NCBI GenBank assembly: GCA_922989275.2
Contig: OV277858.1
Location: 13,229,027 to 13,293,026, forward strand
DNA: 64,000 nucleotides
Origin: Gari tellinella
Lineage: Eukaryota > Mollusca > Bivalvia > Cardiida > Psammobiidae
Direction: 5' to 3'
Numbering within the stretch: position 1 is the stretch's first letter; the number at the start of each line of letters is the position of its first letter. A program made the position numbers and the translations under genes. This document shows, piece after piece, positions 44,561-55,088 of the stretch. The notes under the pieces were generated by a model. It was not told the origin of the DNA, made no database searches, and saw nothing but the letters and a program-made list of their open reading frames with translations.

Positions 44561-44679
44561 GATTTAGCATTAAAAATAGTAATTTGTAAATATATGTCAA
44601 ATGCTTATATAAATTGGTAAGATTTAGTTTAGGATAATAAATTCTGTTAAAAAATGCATTTAAAAAAAAAAGAAGAAGT

Positions 44680-44875
44680 AGCTCTGATGGGATTCGAACA
44701 CCTGACCCTCAATGCGGAGACAAACATGAGAAATGAGGAAGCGCCTTTACTACCTAGGCTACCATCGATCTCTATATATATGGTAGCGAATTAACGTACT
44801 TCAATGGTAGCGATCGAGAATACTTTATTCGGCCCGGGTTTATGTCTGAGCCCGTGTAGAGAAGCAACAACAACA
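44680..44875 (-). repeat. tRNA-like SINE/repeat R4, copy 2
   Basis: Reverse complement: GGTAGCCTAGGTAGTAAAGG (A-box-like) and GGTGTTCGAATCCCATCAGAGC (B box and end). The flank GAATACTTTATTC...TTTATGTCTGAGC matches copy 1 at 30298-30465. Confidence 0.65.
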
Positions 44876-45439
44876 AATATACAGTCAGCTGACGCTATGG
44901 AAAAACGATGGAAAATATCTAAAAAACTAAGATTCGGTGACGATTCTTGAAACTTTTTTGGGACTGATAATATTTTTTTAATGTCAGAAGCCAAATAATG
45001 CCACAAATTTGCTTTTATTTGAGTATTTTATTTTATTTTGATAAGTACACTATCCGGTTGCGAGTCCCTTTAAAGGCTTCGATCATATCTGCCTGTGCAT
45101 CAGGTTTTAGACTTAGCATAAAGTCCCTCTCACAACAGTACAAAAATAGGTCTGCGACAAGGGGCGGCGCAGTTTGTTCCAATAGGGATACCACTCACTT
45201 GGCGGTATATGGTACTCCCAAAATGTACATAAAAAGTATCCATAAGAAATGATAGTGCTTTACAGACATCGGCGCAAGTCCACATAGTGTAATTCTTAAC
45301 CGTGTCATTTGTAAAAAAAATGCACGATCAGTATTACACACAATAAATAGTTTCCTTTATCTGGCAAAAGTATTTTCAATAAGTTGCATAAGTTTAGTTT
45401 TTATTAAATTATGTCTTAAGGTAGTATATAGTATTGAAA
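44876..45439. other. Unassigned DNA
   Basis: An 84-codon frame at 44998-45252 on the plus strand (RVPLKASIISACASGFRL) has no family I can name. It could be a retroelement remnant. Confidence 0.3.
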
Positions 45440-46802
45440 AGTCATACAAAGCCCTCCCAGCTTTTTCAGATTCTTTCGAATCTCTTCCAGCGTCTTTCCG
45501 AGTGTTTCTGACCCCCAATATCATTCAGAGTGTTTTGCAGCCATCCAGGCGTCAATCCGAGTGTTCCTGAGTCCTCCTAATATCTCTCCCAGTGGTGTGG
45601 TTCCCTCCCATTGTCTTTCCAAGTACTCGAAAAATCACCCCAGCGTCTTTCAGAGTCTCCCTGAGGCATCCCAGAGTATTTCCGAGTGTTTCTGATCCCT
45701 CCCAGTGTGTTTCCGAGTGTTCTGCAGCCCTACCAGCGTTCATCCGAGTATCCTGCGTTCTCGCAGTGTCTTTCCGATATTTTTGCAGCCCTCCTAGCGT
45801 CGTTCACTGTTCCTGAATCGTCCCAGCGTCTTTCATAGTGTTCCTGAGCCCTCCCAGTGTCTTTCCGAGTTTTTTGCAGCCCTCCCAGCGTTCAACCGAG
45901 TGTTCCTTAGTCCTCCAAATGTCTTTCCGAGTGATCGTGCTCCCTTTCAGAGTCTCACAAAGTGCTCCAAAGCACTCCAGCATCTATATGAGTGTTTCTG
46001 AGCCCTCCTAGTGTTTTTCCGAGAGTTTCTGAACCCACCCAGTCTGTTTCATAGTGTTCTGATCCATCCCAGTGTCAATATGAGTGTGATGCTGCCCTCC
46101 GATTGCCCTTCCGAGTGTTCCTGAGTCATCCCTGTGTCTTTTCAAGTGGTCTGGCACCCGCCTAGTGTATTTCCTAGTGTTCCAAAGCCCTCACATCATC
46201 TTTCAGAGTGTTACTGAGCCCTTCCAGAGTATTTCCAAGTGTTCCTGATCCCTCCCAGTGCTTTTCCGAGTGTCCTGCAGCATGCACAGCTTCCTTTCAA
46301 ATGTTCCTGAACCCTCTTTGTGCATGTATTAGTGGTATGGAGCCTTGCCATTGTATCCCGAGTGCTCAAAATCCCTCTCAGTGTCTTTCCGAAAGTTCCC
46401 TAGCCCTCACAGTGACTTTCCGTGTGTTATTAATCCCTCTCAGTGTCATTCCGAGTTATTATGGGCCCTCCAGGTGTCTTTCCGAGTGTTCTGCAGCATT
46501 CCTCTCGTCCTTCCGAGTGATCTCGAGTCCTCTCAGCGTCTTTCCATGTGGTCTTGTTTCCTCCCATTGTCTCTCCGATTGTTCCACAGTCCTCCCAGCG
46601 TCTTTCAGAGTGTTCCTGAGCCCCCTGCGTCTTTCCGAGTGTTTATGATCCCTTCCAATGTCATTCCGAGTGTATATTGGCCCTCCAGTGTCTTTCCGAG
46701 TGTTATGCAGCCCACCCCGCGTCCTTTCAAGTGTTGCTGGGCCCCCCTAGTGTCTTTCAGAGTGGTATGGCTCCCTCCCATTGTCTCTCCGAGTGCTCCA
46801 AC
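45440..46802. repeat. 31 bp minisatellite, block 2 (about 44 units)
   Basis: Same degenerate unit as block 1 (TTTCCGAGTGTTCTGCAGCCC TCCCAGCGTC type, with variants). Long Ser/Pro/Leu/Phe-rich frames on the plus strand (46208-46956) arise from it. Blocks 1 and 2 are separated by 2.7 kb holding repeats R2, R3, R4 and an RT remnant. They may once have been one array. Confidence 0.9.
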
Positions 46803-48240
46803 GTTTGATACAGACACCCCGCGAATGACAATTTGTGTGCGTAAAAATATTTATTTAAACATAAATATGTATGCATATATAATCAAACTTGGTAAATTAT
46901 TGGGTTCTGCAGCCATCCAGTATTATTTGGTCCACATATTTCCACTGGTCACATAGTGTTATCCACCATATGTCCGTGTGTTGGGCCCCTCACATATGCT
47001 ACATAATTATGGTTTTATTTCACATGATTCTCAACATAGTGACTATACCGTATATGCAGCATTCAATTTTCACCAACTGTTGGACACACATGAAGACCCA
47101 ACAGTCAGGTATATATTTACATGGAGTGTGTGGGTTGTATAGACCAAACAAGTGAGGTTCAAGGTAGACGGGAAGCAGGAATTTGTTTAAATACAGTTTT
47201 AAATGAAATTAATATGCAACACATGGGTATATGATTTGTTTGGTCTAGACCCTCTAGTCGACTTGAAGGACCCAATTAACCACGTTGGACCAAACAGTAC
47301 GAACCTAGTATGCATTGGCGACCCAAGTGTTTACCGAGTATAACGTATATATGAGCCGTTCCATGACAAAACCTGTATTAGCTATATCGCGTACACAATG
47401 ACGTAACGATCGATTAAAGTTGACGTCATGTATTTAGAAACCTTTTCCCACCGTCAACCAGGAAGTATGTGTGTTTACAAATAATTGGATCTCTAACTTT
47501 AGCTTGTACAATGACAAGTGGATAGTGATTTTGAGGTAAGAAATCGTATTGCTACAATCACTTGATAACGATTTTACGGAATAAATCCGAATGTTTTTAA
47601 AGAGATATTTAACCAGCCACGTGTTATGTTTATGTATGCCGCCATATTCGTTTAAAAACACATCGGAGCAATGTTTATCAACCTCAACGGAATGTAATTG
47701 GTATAAACCTTTAAAAAAGGTTAACTTCTTATTCTAGATTATCATATCTTTAGATTCATATACGTTGACGATTTATAGACCTATAGAAATGAATGTTGAT
47801 TTGTAGCCATTAATTTGTATAATTTGCTGCATATGCAAATAAATGACTTTGACCAGGTTAGTCATCATATGGATCTAGATCATTCTTAAAATGTTATCAT
47901 TTTTTAACTAAAATATTTGCAGGCACTTAGGAAGGAAAACGCGCCTTGGGGCACACTTATCATTCAGTGGCGGATCCACTCATTGTTTTGTCTTTTGAAA
48001 TAGCCTACTGACTTTATTTTTTTTTTCGTTTTCTTTTCGGGGGATGTCTTGGTTGTCCGCTTAAATTTGTGAGAGAAACAAACAACGTCGGAAATGCGTA
48101 TTGTAGCGTATATCTAGTACTAATAAACAAAACTTAATATATTATTGGCAAAATTATTGTGAAACCCCCTCCACTCCCCCAAATGCCCCAACCCCTACGG
48201 ACCTGATATGGGCTGATATGTGTCTGTTTAGATTTAGGGT
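46803..48240. other. Unassigned DNA
   Basis: No known motif. The overlapping plus-strand frame at 46889-47155 is unrecognised. Confidence 0.35.
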
Positions 48241-49050
48241 GTGTGTGAATATGTATTTCAAATTCTATGTATATCTAGATCTAGATCTATAATAGAATCT
48301 AAAGCCGAAATCTGGATATCAGTGATATGTAGATCTATTACGCAGAAATTTAGATTTGAAAATTCAAGCAGACTATACGTAGATCTAGATCTAAACATGA
48401 AACTTGATGCTGTAATCGAGGTAATGGAGCAGTCGGTTTAACGTTGACTTCACTTTGAGACTAGGGTTCCTTGTTCGAATCTCATCAGTTACACATTTTT
48501 ATGATACCATTCTAACATTGCGATATAAATCTAATAGGAACATAATATTGTTTCATTATTTCTATTTTATCCACTCATGATAATTCATGTAGATCTGTTG
48601 GGATTTAGATAAATCTATAATTCAAACAAATGTGTTCATGTTTGCAAATTGTGTAAACTAGACCAAATTTTTTGTCGAATTTCTCTAGGCAATTGGGACC
48701 TAGCTACGAACATTTTGTATAGAAATCTAGATCTAGATCTATTGGGACTATGGAAATGAGGATTGATGGCAAACAAAAGCAGCTGAATTTTCTCATTGAT
48801 AAAAATTAAGACCATCAGTATTAATTGTCCTGATGCATGGTCTAAATGCTGTCATTTTCTATTAAAGACGAGCGGTTCATGAATCTCTATACATACCGAC
48901 AATTGCCAGACTCTATTAGTCTAAATATCACATAGATTTAGATCAAACTTTGTTCTCCAGACCAACATTTTACAAGTTTGCACCTGATATTCTCAATGTT
49001 CTCTATAGAAATAAAATGAACTCAACAGCTTGCATATAGATCTCGATCTA
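48241..49050. repeat. AGATCT-rich region with a tRNA-like fragment
   Basis: Runs of overlapping AGATCT/CTAGAT occur near 48271-48290, 48381-48396, 48724-48742 and 49034-49048, which suggests a decayed 6 bp simple repeat. At 48462-48488 CCTTGTTCGAATCTCATCAG resembles the B box and end of repeat R4. The upstream half is too altered to score. Confidence 0.55.
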
Positions 49051-50199
49051 GTTGCATACATTTTTTTCTAATAGTGCCAAAACCGCTGAGTTGGTGCAGA
49101 ACTCTCTATAATAAATTTGGTTTGGTATCAATTTACTCATGCCTAATTGTACATTCAATTTTGTAAACAGGCACGTTGTAATATCATAATCATACGTCAT
49201 AAATACGGATGACGCTGCTAAATGACGGCTACAATTATAGTCTGTTTCACTATTTGATCTCATCATCACTACTCTGCATAGAGTATTATAATCGCGATAT
49301 GGAATATTTATGAATGCTTCTATTTGACGACTATTATGAATGCAATTGTTCAAACAATGCAGAATTAAGCCACCAATTGCATCTCACAGGTGGAATGTAA
49401 TCCAGGTCTTGTGAAAAAAGACCACTGCTTAATTATTTAATATGTATGCGCATGCGTGGAATGAGTGAAATTGATGTGACCAGGTTTAAATTTGTCATTC
49501 TGCCATTATTTGTCCCATTTCGTTTATATTTGCTACATTCCAGCTTTTAATTTCTATTGCGGTTTTATTATGTCCTTTTGGATGATTACGCCTGAGTGAC
49601 GTCATTTAAGAGTAGCTCTTGCATTATAGGCAGTTCATTGGTCGTTCTCACTGGGTAAAGATCTCTGCTTTACCCGTGACTTGTTTAACTTGTTTAGAAG
49701 GTTTGAAGAAGATTGTCGTTCATATTGGGGAGTGTCAGCTATTTCTACAATTGGTAATGTATAGGAAATGTTGTTGATATAGTTCTGCAACGTGGCATGA
49801 ATTGTTCCGTTTAAATTAAATATCATTTGAGGCATTTTCGGTTCGTGAATCGTTTGTAATGTGTTTTCGCGCCATTCGCGAAAGTTGAAATGGAAGCTTG
49901 AACCTTCATTTATCTTACTAACATTTGTAACATAGTCACAACATCATACTTGGAATGTTCACCTTTAATCTTTACAGCAGCACATTGTTTGGACACCATG
50001 GAGTGAGTGAGTTTGGTGTGGAGTTGGTACTGAAGAGCGTTTGGTTCGATAAACTGGTAAGAATTGTTCTGTATTGAATATTGTGTTATTTTGTATATTT
50101 AATGCATAGAAGGCATTAAGTTATTATATAGGTTGAGTCCATTTTGTAAATGGGGGTTGTATGCTGTATAGCCACTTAGAACATTGATACAAGTATTGA
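49051..50199. other. Unassigned DNA
   Basis: Nothing recognised apart from chance-looking short frames. Confidence 0.35.
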
Positions 50200-50553
50200 C
50201 AAAGGCGTTGAAAGTTGGTATTATGTTGTTTCAACTGTTATGTTGGATAAGTTACATTATGTTGTTATGTTGTAAATATTCACAACAGTCATGTTGTGAA
50301 TGTTCACAACATATATGCTTATTTTTCAGTTTTAAGGAAATATTATAAGACAAATGCTTAGTGTGCTTTTAACCAATGTATTTTCAGGATGCTAATTCTT
50401 TGAAGTATTTTGACTTGATGTTTGCCATGGTGTATGACTTCTTTGATGTGTGATGGTGTGTAAAGAGAGTACCTAATTAGACGTATGACAGAAATCAGGC
50501 TTGTCGTTGTTACTTGTCTCACGCCCGGCTACCCCACCCTTGTAGTGTTGACC
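50200..50553 (+). other. Possible upstream part of an LTR
   Basis: It directly precedes the LTR-end/PBS segment in the orientation expected for U3/R. It contains a perfect 22 bp-scale palindrome around TTGTGAATGTTCACAA (about 50290-50311). The LTR start cannot be fixed because no second copy is available. Confidence 0.3.
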
Positions 50554-50633
50554 GTTTAATTTATAAACTGTAGACAGTTCAGATATATATATATACCACT
50601 GAGCTAGTTGGTTATAAAATGGCGCCCAACGAG
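50554..50633 (+). repeat. LTR end plus primer-binding site, plus-strand copy
   Basis: 80 bp identical to the reverse complement of 54824-54903. It ends with TGGCGCCCAACG (50620-50631), complementary to the 3' end of a tRNA-Lys (the CUU type, from memory). In this copy the PBS is followed not by a leader but by the truncated end of pol on the other strand. Confidence 0.85.
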
Positions 50634-51707
50634 GGAAAATATGTTGCCTTACTTCCTCTATCATGGATGGCGGAATTCTCCTATGGCGTTGCTTAAAGGG
50701 AATGTCGTTCTCTAGGTCTACTCGGTGTTTCATAAGGTTGCATTGGCCGATATCCAAATCACCAGTTGAAAAGATGTCCTTATGATGGTACAATAATTCC
50801 TCAAGTTTCTTTCGTTGGTTTTCATCTAAATGTTTGTCCTCATCAACATGTAGAGTACTCAAAATTTCAGTCTGTTTATCCTCCAAATTTTCAAACACTT
50901 CATCTGCAATTTTGACAGGTTGAATTTCGCAAATAACACAGCTAGGCGAAATGACGACTGTGTCTGTTGATAGGTTGGACAAAGTTACTGTAAACTCCTG
51001 AGATTTCAATCCATGTTGATGTTGAACGATTGCAGGTGTTATATCTAAATGGGATGGAAGGTTGCTATGTTTGGTCTCCTGAATCAATGCTGCAGTAGTA
51101 GGGTGGTTAATGATCTGGTCTGTGTAGCCTCTAACATCAATTATCTCGTTTGGCTTAAGCAGAATCTTCTCTGGACATGCACTTCTGACAATGGCAATCC
51201 GGTCTTTATTCCTTGCCAAAGACTTCTCCATCAATACCATACATCTAAATGACAGAAACCAAGGTGTGTATAGGTTGGCCTTCTGTAAAAACTGATCGCC
51301 AAATGTCTTCTTACAATCCAATAAAAACTCATGAAGGATGTTAGTTCCAAGAAGAATTGGTGCCCGCTTGGAATAAGCTGTGTCTGGTGTTACTAGAAAA
51401 ACACAGGCTAATGGTGATGCTTTCTGCAGACCTTCAGGTATTCCTAATGTAGCTTCTATGTAGCCTAGGTATGGAAGAGACTGTCCATCTGCGCATTCAA
51501 TTGGTAAGATCCTGTCTATTGAATGCAGCTCTACATTAGACAAATGTTCCTTATAAAAGGATTCCGATACGGCAGACACGCATGACCCAGTGTCTAATAA
51601 TGCCTTCCCTCGTGCCCCATTCACCACTACATCTGCCTCATTCGGTTCTCCAAGTAATTTGGGGTCAGATTTGTCAGTGCTCATACTTGCCCCAACAGCC
51701 TGAGCAC

Positions 51708-53039
51708 TTAAGCTTTTGGGCAGTTCCGCTGTACGTGACCTGGCTCTCGGCATTTAAAGCAGATAATGCCGTCGGATAACTGTGGACAGGTGTCCCGCAT
51801 GTGCCCCTTCCGGTTACAGTTAAAACAAGTTGGCTGAAAACTAGTGCTACCGGTTGGCCGTTGCGGTCTATATGCTCCTCTGCCTCTAGCTCCACCTTGA
51901 AAGTTTCCTCTTCCCCTGCCTCTATTACCCCCAAGTCTGTGGTAGTTCCTATCTTCTTTCTCCTTCTCCAGTGTGTCTATCCTACTGTTCAACTTCAGCA
52001 GTAATTCCCTCATCTCCTTCATTTCAGGTGTCTCCTTCTGTATAGGGACGGCAGATTTACTAGGCTTCCTTTCTGGGCTCTTCTCTTCCTTAAGTTCTGC
52101 TTCCAACTTTCTAAGTTCTCGCTTGAACTCATCATACTCCTTGATCTTGTCACACTGGTACCGGGCAGTTTGCTTCAGTTCTTTCAAAACCAATGTGTCA
52201 CTTCTCTGTAGTGCTGTCAGGGCAACTGCTTGTGCAAATATCTCTTCCAATCTGGAAGCGAAAGATTCAACTGATTCTCCAGGCTTCTGAACACAGGTGT
52301 AAAATTTCCTCATCACTGTTTCCCTGGACTCAATGTTGCCATAAGCATTGTCAAGCTTATCCATAATCTCTTGGATGCTGACACCAGTTCCCAATCTCCG
52401 AACTTTGTCACTAGCATTTCCCTTCAGCGCTCTCCTGATTCCAAGCAGAATATGCTGCGACGAGAAAACCTTCTCCATCACCAAAGATTCAACCTCAAAC
52501 TTAAAGGTCTCCCACGTCACCTCTCCCTTAGTATCTTCACCATAGAAGGTAGACAACTTTGGGTAACTGTAATGTCCACCCCTATGTTCTGTCACTGGTA
52601 ATGGTATTTCCTTCTCAGCAGGCTGCTTTGCGGGTATCTCTTTCTCAGCAGGCAGCTTTTCCTTCTTTATCCAAGACGCAGGTTTAACATACTTTGGAAT
52701 AGCTCCTTTATCCTCAGGTTTCTCTGTCTTAGATTCTCCAAACACTTCGTTTAACTTCACTAAGTCCTCCGGCGAAGTAACCTTTGGCTTAATTCCCATC
52801 ATCCGAAGGGCTTCAATCAGTCTGTGCTCCTCAATAGTCACATCCCCTGACAGTTCCAGTTTCTTCTGAACTCCAGAAACTATATCGGCTCCTTTTTTAT
52901 TAACTCCTGAAGCCTCCATCTCCATTTCCTCCTCTGACTCATCCTCCATATCCGATAAGTCTATCAGGGAATCCTGCTTAGATTTCCCTTTACCTGCAAT
53001 GTTTGTATTTCTAACAAGGCAAACCACACCAATTAGCAA
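51708..53039 (-). CDS. gag: Gag of a Ty3/gypsy-like LTR element
   Basis: The 443-residue frame has an acidic, low-complexity N-terminus. A capsid-like domain of the PNMA/gypsy type follows at about residues 155-330 (LSTFYGEDTKGEVTWETFKF, then LGIRRALKGNASDKVRRLG, MRKFYTCVQKPGESVESFAS). Then come a Lys/Glu-rich coiled segment, an Arg/Gly-rich stretch (GNRGRGRGNFQGGARGRG), and two CCHC zinc knuckles at the end (CFNCNRKGHMRDTC and CFKCREPGHVQRNC). Gag packages the element RNA. The Met at 53039 is uncertain: just upstream of the likely acidic N-terminus the minus strand has TTGCAG followed by GTAAAGG, a possible splice acceptor. No internal stop is seen. Confidence 0.85.
   Translation of the reverse strand: MLIGVVCLVRNTNIAGKGKSKQDSLIDLSDMEDESEEEMEMEASGVNKKGADIVSGVQKKLELSGDVTIEEHRLIEALRMMGIKPKVTSPEDLVKLNEVFGESKTEKPEDKGAIPKYVKPASWIKKEKLPAEKEIPAKQPAEKEIPLPVTEHRGGHYSYPKLSTFYGEDTKGEVTWETFKFEVESLVMEKVFSSQHILLGIRRALKGNASDKVRRLGTGVSIQEIMDKLDNAYGNIESRETVMRKFYTCVQKPGESVESFASRLEEIFAQAVALTALQRSDTLVLKELKQTARYQCDKIKEYDEFKRELRKLEAELKEEKSPERKPSKSAVPIQKETPEMKEMRELLLKLNSRIDTLEKEKEDRNYHRLGGNRGRGRGNFQGGARGRGAYRPQRPTGSTSFQPTCFNCNRKGHMRDTCPQLSDGIICFKCREPGHVQRNCPKA
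51714..51720 (-). promoter_or_regulatory. Predicted -1 ribosomal frameshift heptamer, CCCAAAA
   Basis: On the minus strand the end of gag reads TGC-CCA-AAA-GCT-TAA. The heptamer C-CCA-AAA fits the X-XXY-YYZ rule and lies one codon before the gag stop at 51708-51710. Slipping back one base opens the pol frame (PKSLSAQ and onward). I did not evaluate a downstream pseudoknot. Confidence 0.75.
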
Positions 53040-54823
53040 TATTGGTTATTTCTTGTATGTAAAACTAAGTTTAAAATAGCAGGATAAATTTTCAAAATTC
53101 CTGTAAAGTGTGTAGACAAAGTTAAATATTATGTTTGGCAATGTATTATAGTTGTGTTTGTGTTATTACAGTGAATACGTATTACACCGTAACAGCAAAA
53201 GGTGTTACGCCAAGGTGCGAAACAAAAAAAAAATAACGCGAGTGGCCACTGAAAGATATTTGGTTACTATAGCGACAGTCAACTTGACTATAAATACCAG
53301 CTGAAATAAAATTCTATGCTATAATAATACAATCTATCACTGCTCCTAATATACCCTAACCTATTACTGCTACCAGCTAAACTACTCAATATGAATACCT
53401 AACTAAATATCTGAAAGTACAATCCAACTATAAACCTGTAATTCTGAAAATACAATCTAAACAAATACCTGTGTCTTTTCTTCTATATCTATATGCTGTA
53501 GGTAGATGTCTCACATTCAATGTAAAGTCAATGTCAGCTGTCAAACAAAACAATTCCAAAATTCCAACAGGGGGGGGAATATTTCACTTTCCAACAAGGA
53601 CTATAACTGAATTATCTCTTTCCTTAACCCTTTCACCGCCAAATTATTTTTGAGATTTTTACCCCTACACCGTTATTGTGTCGTCTGCTTCAATATTATT
53701 GTTTTCAATATCATTTCAAAGTAAGAATTAAAAGAGTATGATATAAGAAATATCGAAACGGGTGTCAAACAGTTTTGATCCTGATCAGACGCCGCGTAAC
53801 GCGGCGTCTGGTCAGGATCAAAACTGTTTGCAAATTCGACTTTAGGCGATTCTGGCGGCGAAAGGGTTAAGAAGAATTATCCAAAATACTTAGACAAACC
53901 AAGCTATACAACTATTAATTTGAAAACAATAAGCACAAGGACCAAAGTAAGCTTCCAGTAATTAACGCCTTTTTCCACAAATTAATATGAGTTTCAATAT
54001 GGCATGAATTGCAAATAAAATTCAATAGATATTATCAAGAATGAAATAAGTCGGATACTGTTATTTCCGTTTTAGATATTCGAAATGGTAGCTTGAAACC
54101 TAGGGTTAGTCAATAGGGATATTTGGAGAAGAGAGCTGAAAATATGTATGATTTTACCTTCACCAATCCTTCACCAAAACAAATTATTAAACATGCAAGG
54201 GAAAGAAACAATTTCTCTCTTACTTTACAATAACTCACTTGGCATAAGTTATTAATATAAAGAATTGCAGCTGTCAAACAATGCTCCAATAAATTTTTCT
54301 GTTACTGCTTACATTATAACCTATGAACAACCTATTATGACAATAGAGAGTCAATAAATTACAAGGTAACAGGTAAAGAACTGCAATATCTCCCTATTAA
54401 TACAAAAATACCATACTCACACATCTAATGTTACACTGCTATAGTAAACTGGCCACTAGACCAATGATCCCACCACCATAACCAATTACATCATCAATAC
54501 ATGACCGTTTCAACCAAGGTGTTCCTGTATAATATGTAAACACAAATAAATTACATGGTCAAAGCAAAAGAAATACATGCAACACACAATAATTACAATG
54601 ATTAAACTGTCTATAAATAAACACTTTACTTATTAACACCAGAAATTACTTTAAGTCTCTGAATAACAGTCACTGGTTCAATTCATATAAATAAATGTCA
54701 CTTTCTTCCTCCTGGTTGTAGAAAATACTGTCCTCAGTAGTTAAATTACTGAATTACATATAAATATTACAAATAAAGCACTGTAGAATGTCTGTTTGCT
54801 CAAATCTAACTCACACACAATTA
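53040..54823 (-). other. Leader region between PBS and gag
   Basis: About 1.8 kb without coding content, including the 239 bp TTAA MITE. For an LTR element this is a long leader. A spliced leader or secondary insertions would explain it. Apart from the MITE nothing was recognised. Confidence 0.5.
53628..53866. mobile_element. TTAA MITE (piggyBac-like), full copy, inverted relative to 20426
   Basis: Flanked by TTAA at 53624-53627 and 53867-53870. It begins CCCTTTCACCGCC and ends GGCGGCGAAAGGG. Same length (239 bp) as the copy at 20426-20664 and highly similar. Hairpin at 53766-53830 (CAAACAGTTTTGATCCTGAT and its complement around CGCGTAACGCG). Confidence 0.92.
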
Positions 54824-54903
54824 CTCGTTGGGCGCCATTTTATAACCAACTAGCTCAGTGGTATATATATATATCTGAACTGTCTACAGTTTATAAATTA
54901 AAC
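54824..54903 (-). repeat. LTR end plus primer-binding site, minus-strand copy
   Basis: The same 80 bp as 50554-50633, in the orientation that fits gag and pol: PBS at 54826-54837, then leader toward gag. The LTR side is cut at 54903 by the start of the CR1-type LINE, so only about 66 bp of LTR remain. Confidence 0.85.
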
Positions 54904-55088
54904 TGAGATCGAGTGAAAAATATTTAATTTTTCAAGTTTTGAGGAGTTTTTGAAGTGAAATTGTGTTGAAGGGAATTCCTTTTGGCGTTATGTAAGGAAA
55001 AGTGAATTTGGATCCAGGGTACATCACGCCGATCTTCTGTAAAGTAACTTTCTTCAAGTGGTGAAATTGACTTGAACAGAACTGAACA

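Larger units (their letters stand above)
50473..51753 (-). pseudogene. pol: Ty3/gypsy-like Pol: protease and start of RT region, truncated and chimeric at the end
   Basis: Reads in the -1 frame relative to gag and overlaps its end. An aspartic protease lies at about residues 40-165, with ALLDTGSCVS (Asp at 54) and the flap-side ILLGTNILHEF near 146. A linker follows, then the segment just before RT: DIFSTGDLDIG, KQRHRRIPPSM, EEVRQH. At that point (about 50634) the frame runs through the inverted PBS/LTR segment, so the last 50 or so residues are foreign. RT, RNase H and integrase are absent here. The ATG at 51753 is not the real start: the protein would be made by frameshifting from gag. Confidence 0.85.

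Noticed and set aside
46208..46956. Long Ser/Pro/Phe-rich open frames of 146 and 203 codons
   Set aside because: They lie in the 31 bp minisatellite. The peptide repeats follow the DNA repeat in all frames, so they are not evidence of a gene.
50473..50633. Last 50 residues of the Pol frame as a real protein extension
   Set aside because: They are a read-through of the inverted PBS/LTR segment, identical to non-coding DNA at 54824-54903.
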